Part shown: positions 5,765 through 6,027 of the stretch, one piece after another | How the letters are laid out: each line of letters starts with the position of its first letter | Numbering within the stretch: the first letter of the stretch is position 1 | Translations under genes and position numbers: made by a program | Source: an uncultured Gemmataceae bacterium | Lineage (GTDB): Bacteria > Planctomycetota > Planctomycetia > Gemmatales > Gemmataceae | Reading direction: 5' to 3' | Assembly (NCBI GenBank): GCA_937922175.1 | Contig: CAKZUU010000252.1 | Location: forward strand, 1 to 6,027 | DNA: 6,027 nt | The notes under the pieces: model-generated | Seen by the model: the letters and a program-made list of their open reading frames with translations, nothing else | What the model was told of the DNA's origin: nothing | The model's database searches: none

Positions 5765-6027
5765 GAAGCAACCAGTCGGCGCACGGGTCTCCGTCAAGAT
5801 CGGTGTGGACGAACCCCAAGAGAGCGCCTTTCGATCGATACTATCGGCATCCCTGCCCCAGTTTTCTGAGCAATTCAACGCGATCAGGTGAAATTCTCGA
5901 AGTTCGTGATGCGTCAGAGAAGAGACTCTTGTCTTCGACGCTGTTTTCTGGGAGGACCGGGCGTTTTTATCTTCGCTTCGCCGCTCACTTTTGCCATAAT
6001 ACATCACCGAGGTTGGCTATTTTACTC
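5765..6027 (-). other. Upstream region of the minus-strand operon, no gene seen
   Basis: These 263 bases precede the export-lipoprotein operon and must hold its promoter unless transcription enters from beyond the window. The minus strand has a TATTAT box (5996-6001), but no good -35 element at 16-18 bp, so no promoter is called. A short inverted repeat, AAGAG-A-CTCTT (5920-5930), is too small to interpret. The long minus-strand frame reaching 6007 lacks a ribosome site and conserved motifs and overlaps the lipoprotein gene out of frame. Confidence 0.5.

Noticed and set aside
5840..5870. Sigma-54-like GG/GC element on the minus strand upstream of the export operon
   Set aside because: The spacing between GG and GC does not fit the fixed 10-base requirement.
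5639..6007. Minus-strand frame upstream of and overlapping the export lipoprotein
   Set aside because: No conserved motif or ribosome site, and it overlaps the lipoprotein signal region out of frame.
5996..6024. Minus-strand promoter with TATTAT at 5996-6001
   Set aside because: No acceptable -35 hexamer at normal spacing; the box also lies about 240 bases before the start codon.

Overview
The window looks like chromosomal DNA from a GC-rich planctomycete (phylum Planctomycetota). This rests on protein style rather than any marker gene. There is a DUF1570-like secreted protein with a very glycine-rich N-terminus. There is a Wza/Poly_export-type lipoprotein with no capsule genes beside it. 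There are also two short exported proteins whose motifs (SPYLNL...NYFGIVRPQQQF and FGYYPTLWTRWP) I associate with planctomycetes. The assignment comes from recalled family features, since no search was possible.

Layout. Positions 2-763 (+) hold the C-terminal third of NAD+-dependent DNA ligase LigA, cut by the window edge. Positions 764-1184 are a 421-nt gap with no convincing gene, ending in two small hairpins and a ribosome-binding site. Positions 1185-3464 (+) encode a 759-residue secreted protein: signal peptide, Gly-rich tandem repeats, a helical middle and a DUF1570-like peptidase-fold region whose metal-binding motif is degenerate. A strong intrinsic terminator follows at 3495-3530.

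The right half runs on the minus strand as a likely three-gene operon, read from 5753 down to 3546. It encodes a polysaccharide-export (Wza-like) outer-membrane lipoprotein (5753-4632), a small secreted SPYLNL protein (4569-4057) and a small Cys-rich, Pro-rich putative lipoprotein (3992-3546). The gaps are 62 and 64 nt, and each contains a perfect DNA palindrome. No terminator for this operon is visible before it meets the convergent plus-strand gene.

How the genes work together. LigA is housekeeping (replication and repair). The other four products all carry export signals, so the locus is mainly about the cell envelope. The working idea is that the export lipoprotein and the two small exported proteins form or decorate one outer-membrane assembly. 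That is inference from operon layout and shared Cys-rich segments. Nothing here is a mobile element, CRISPR array or defence system.
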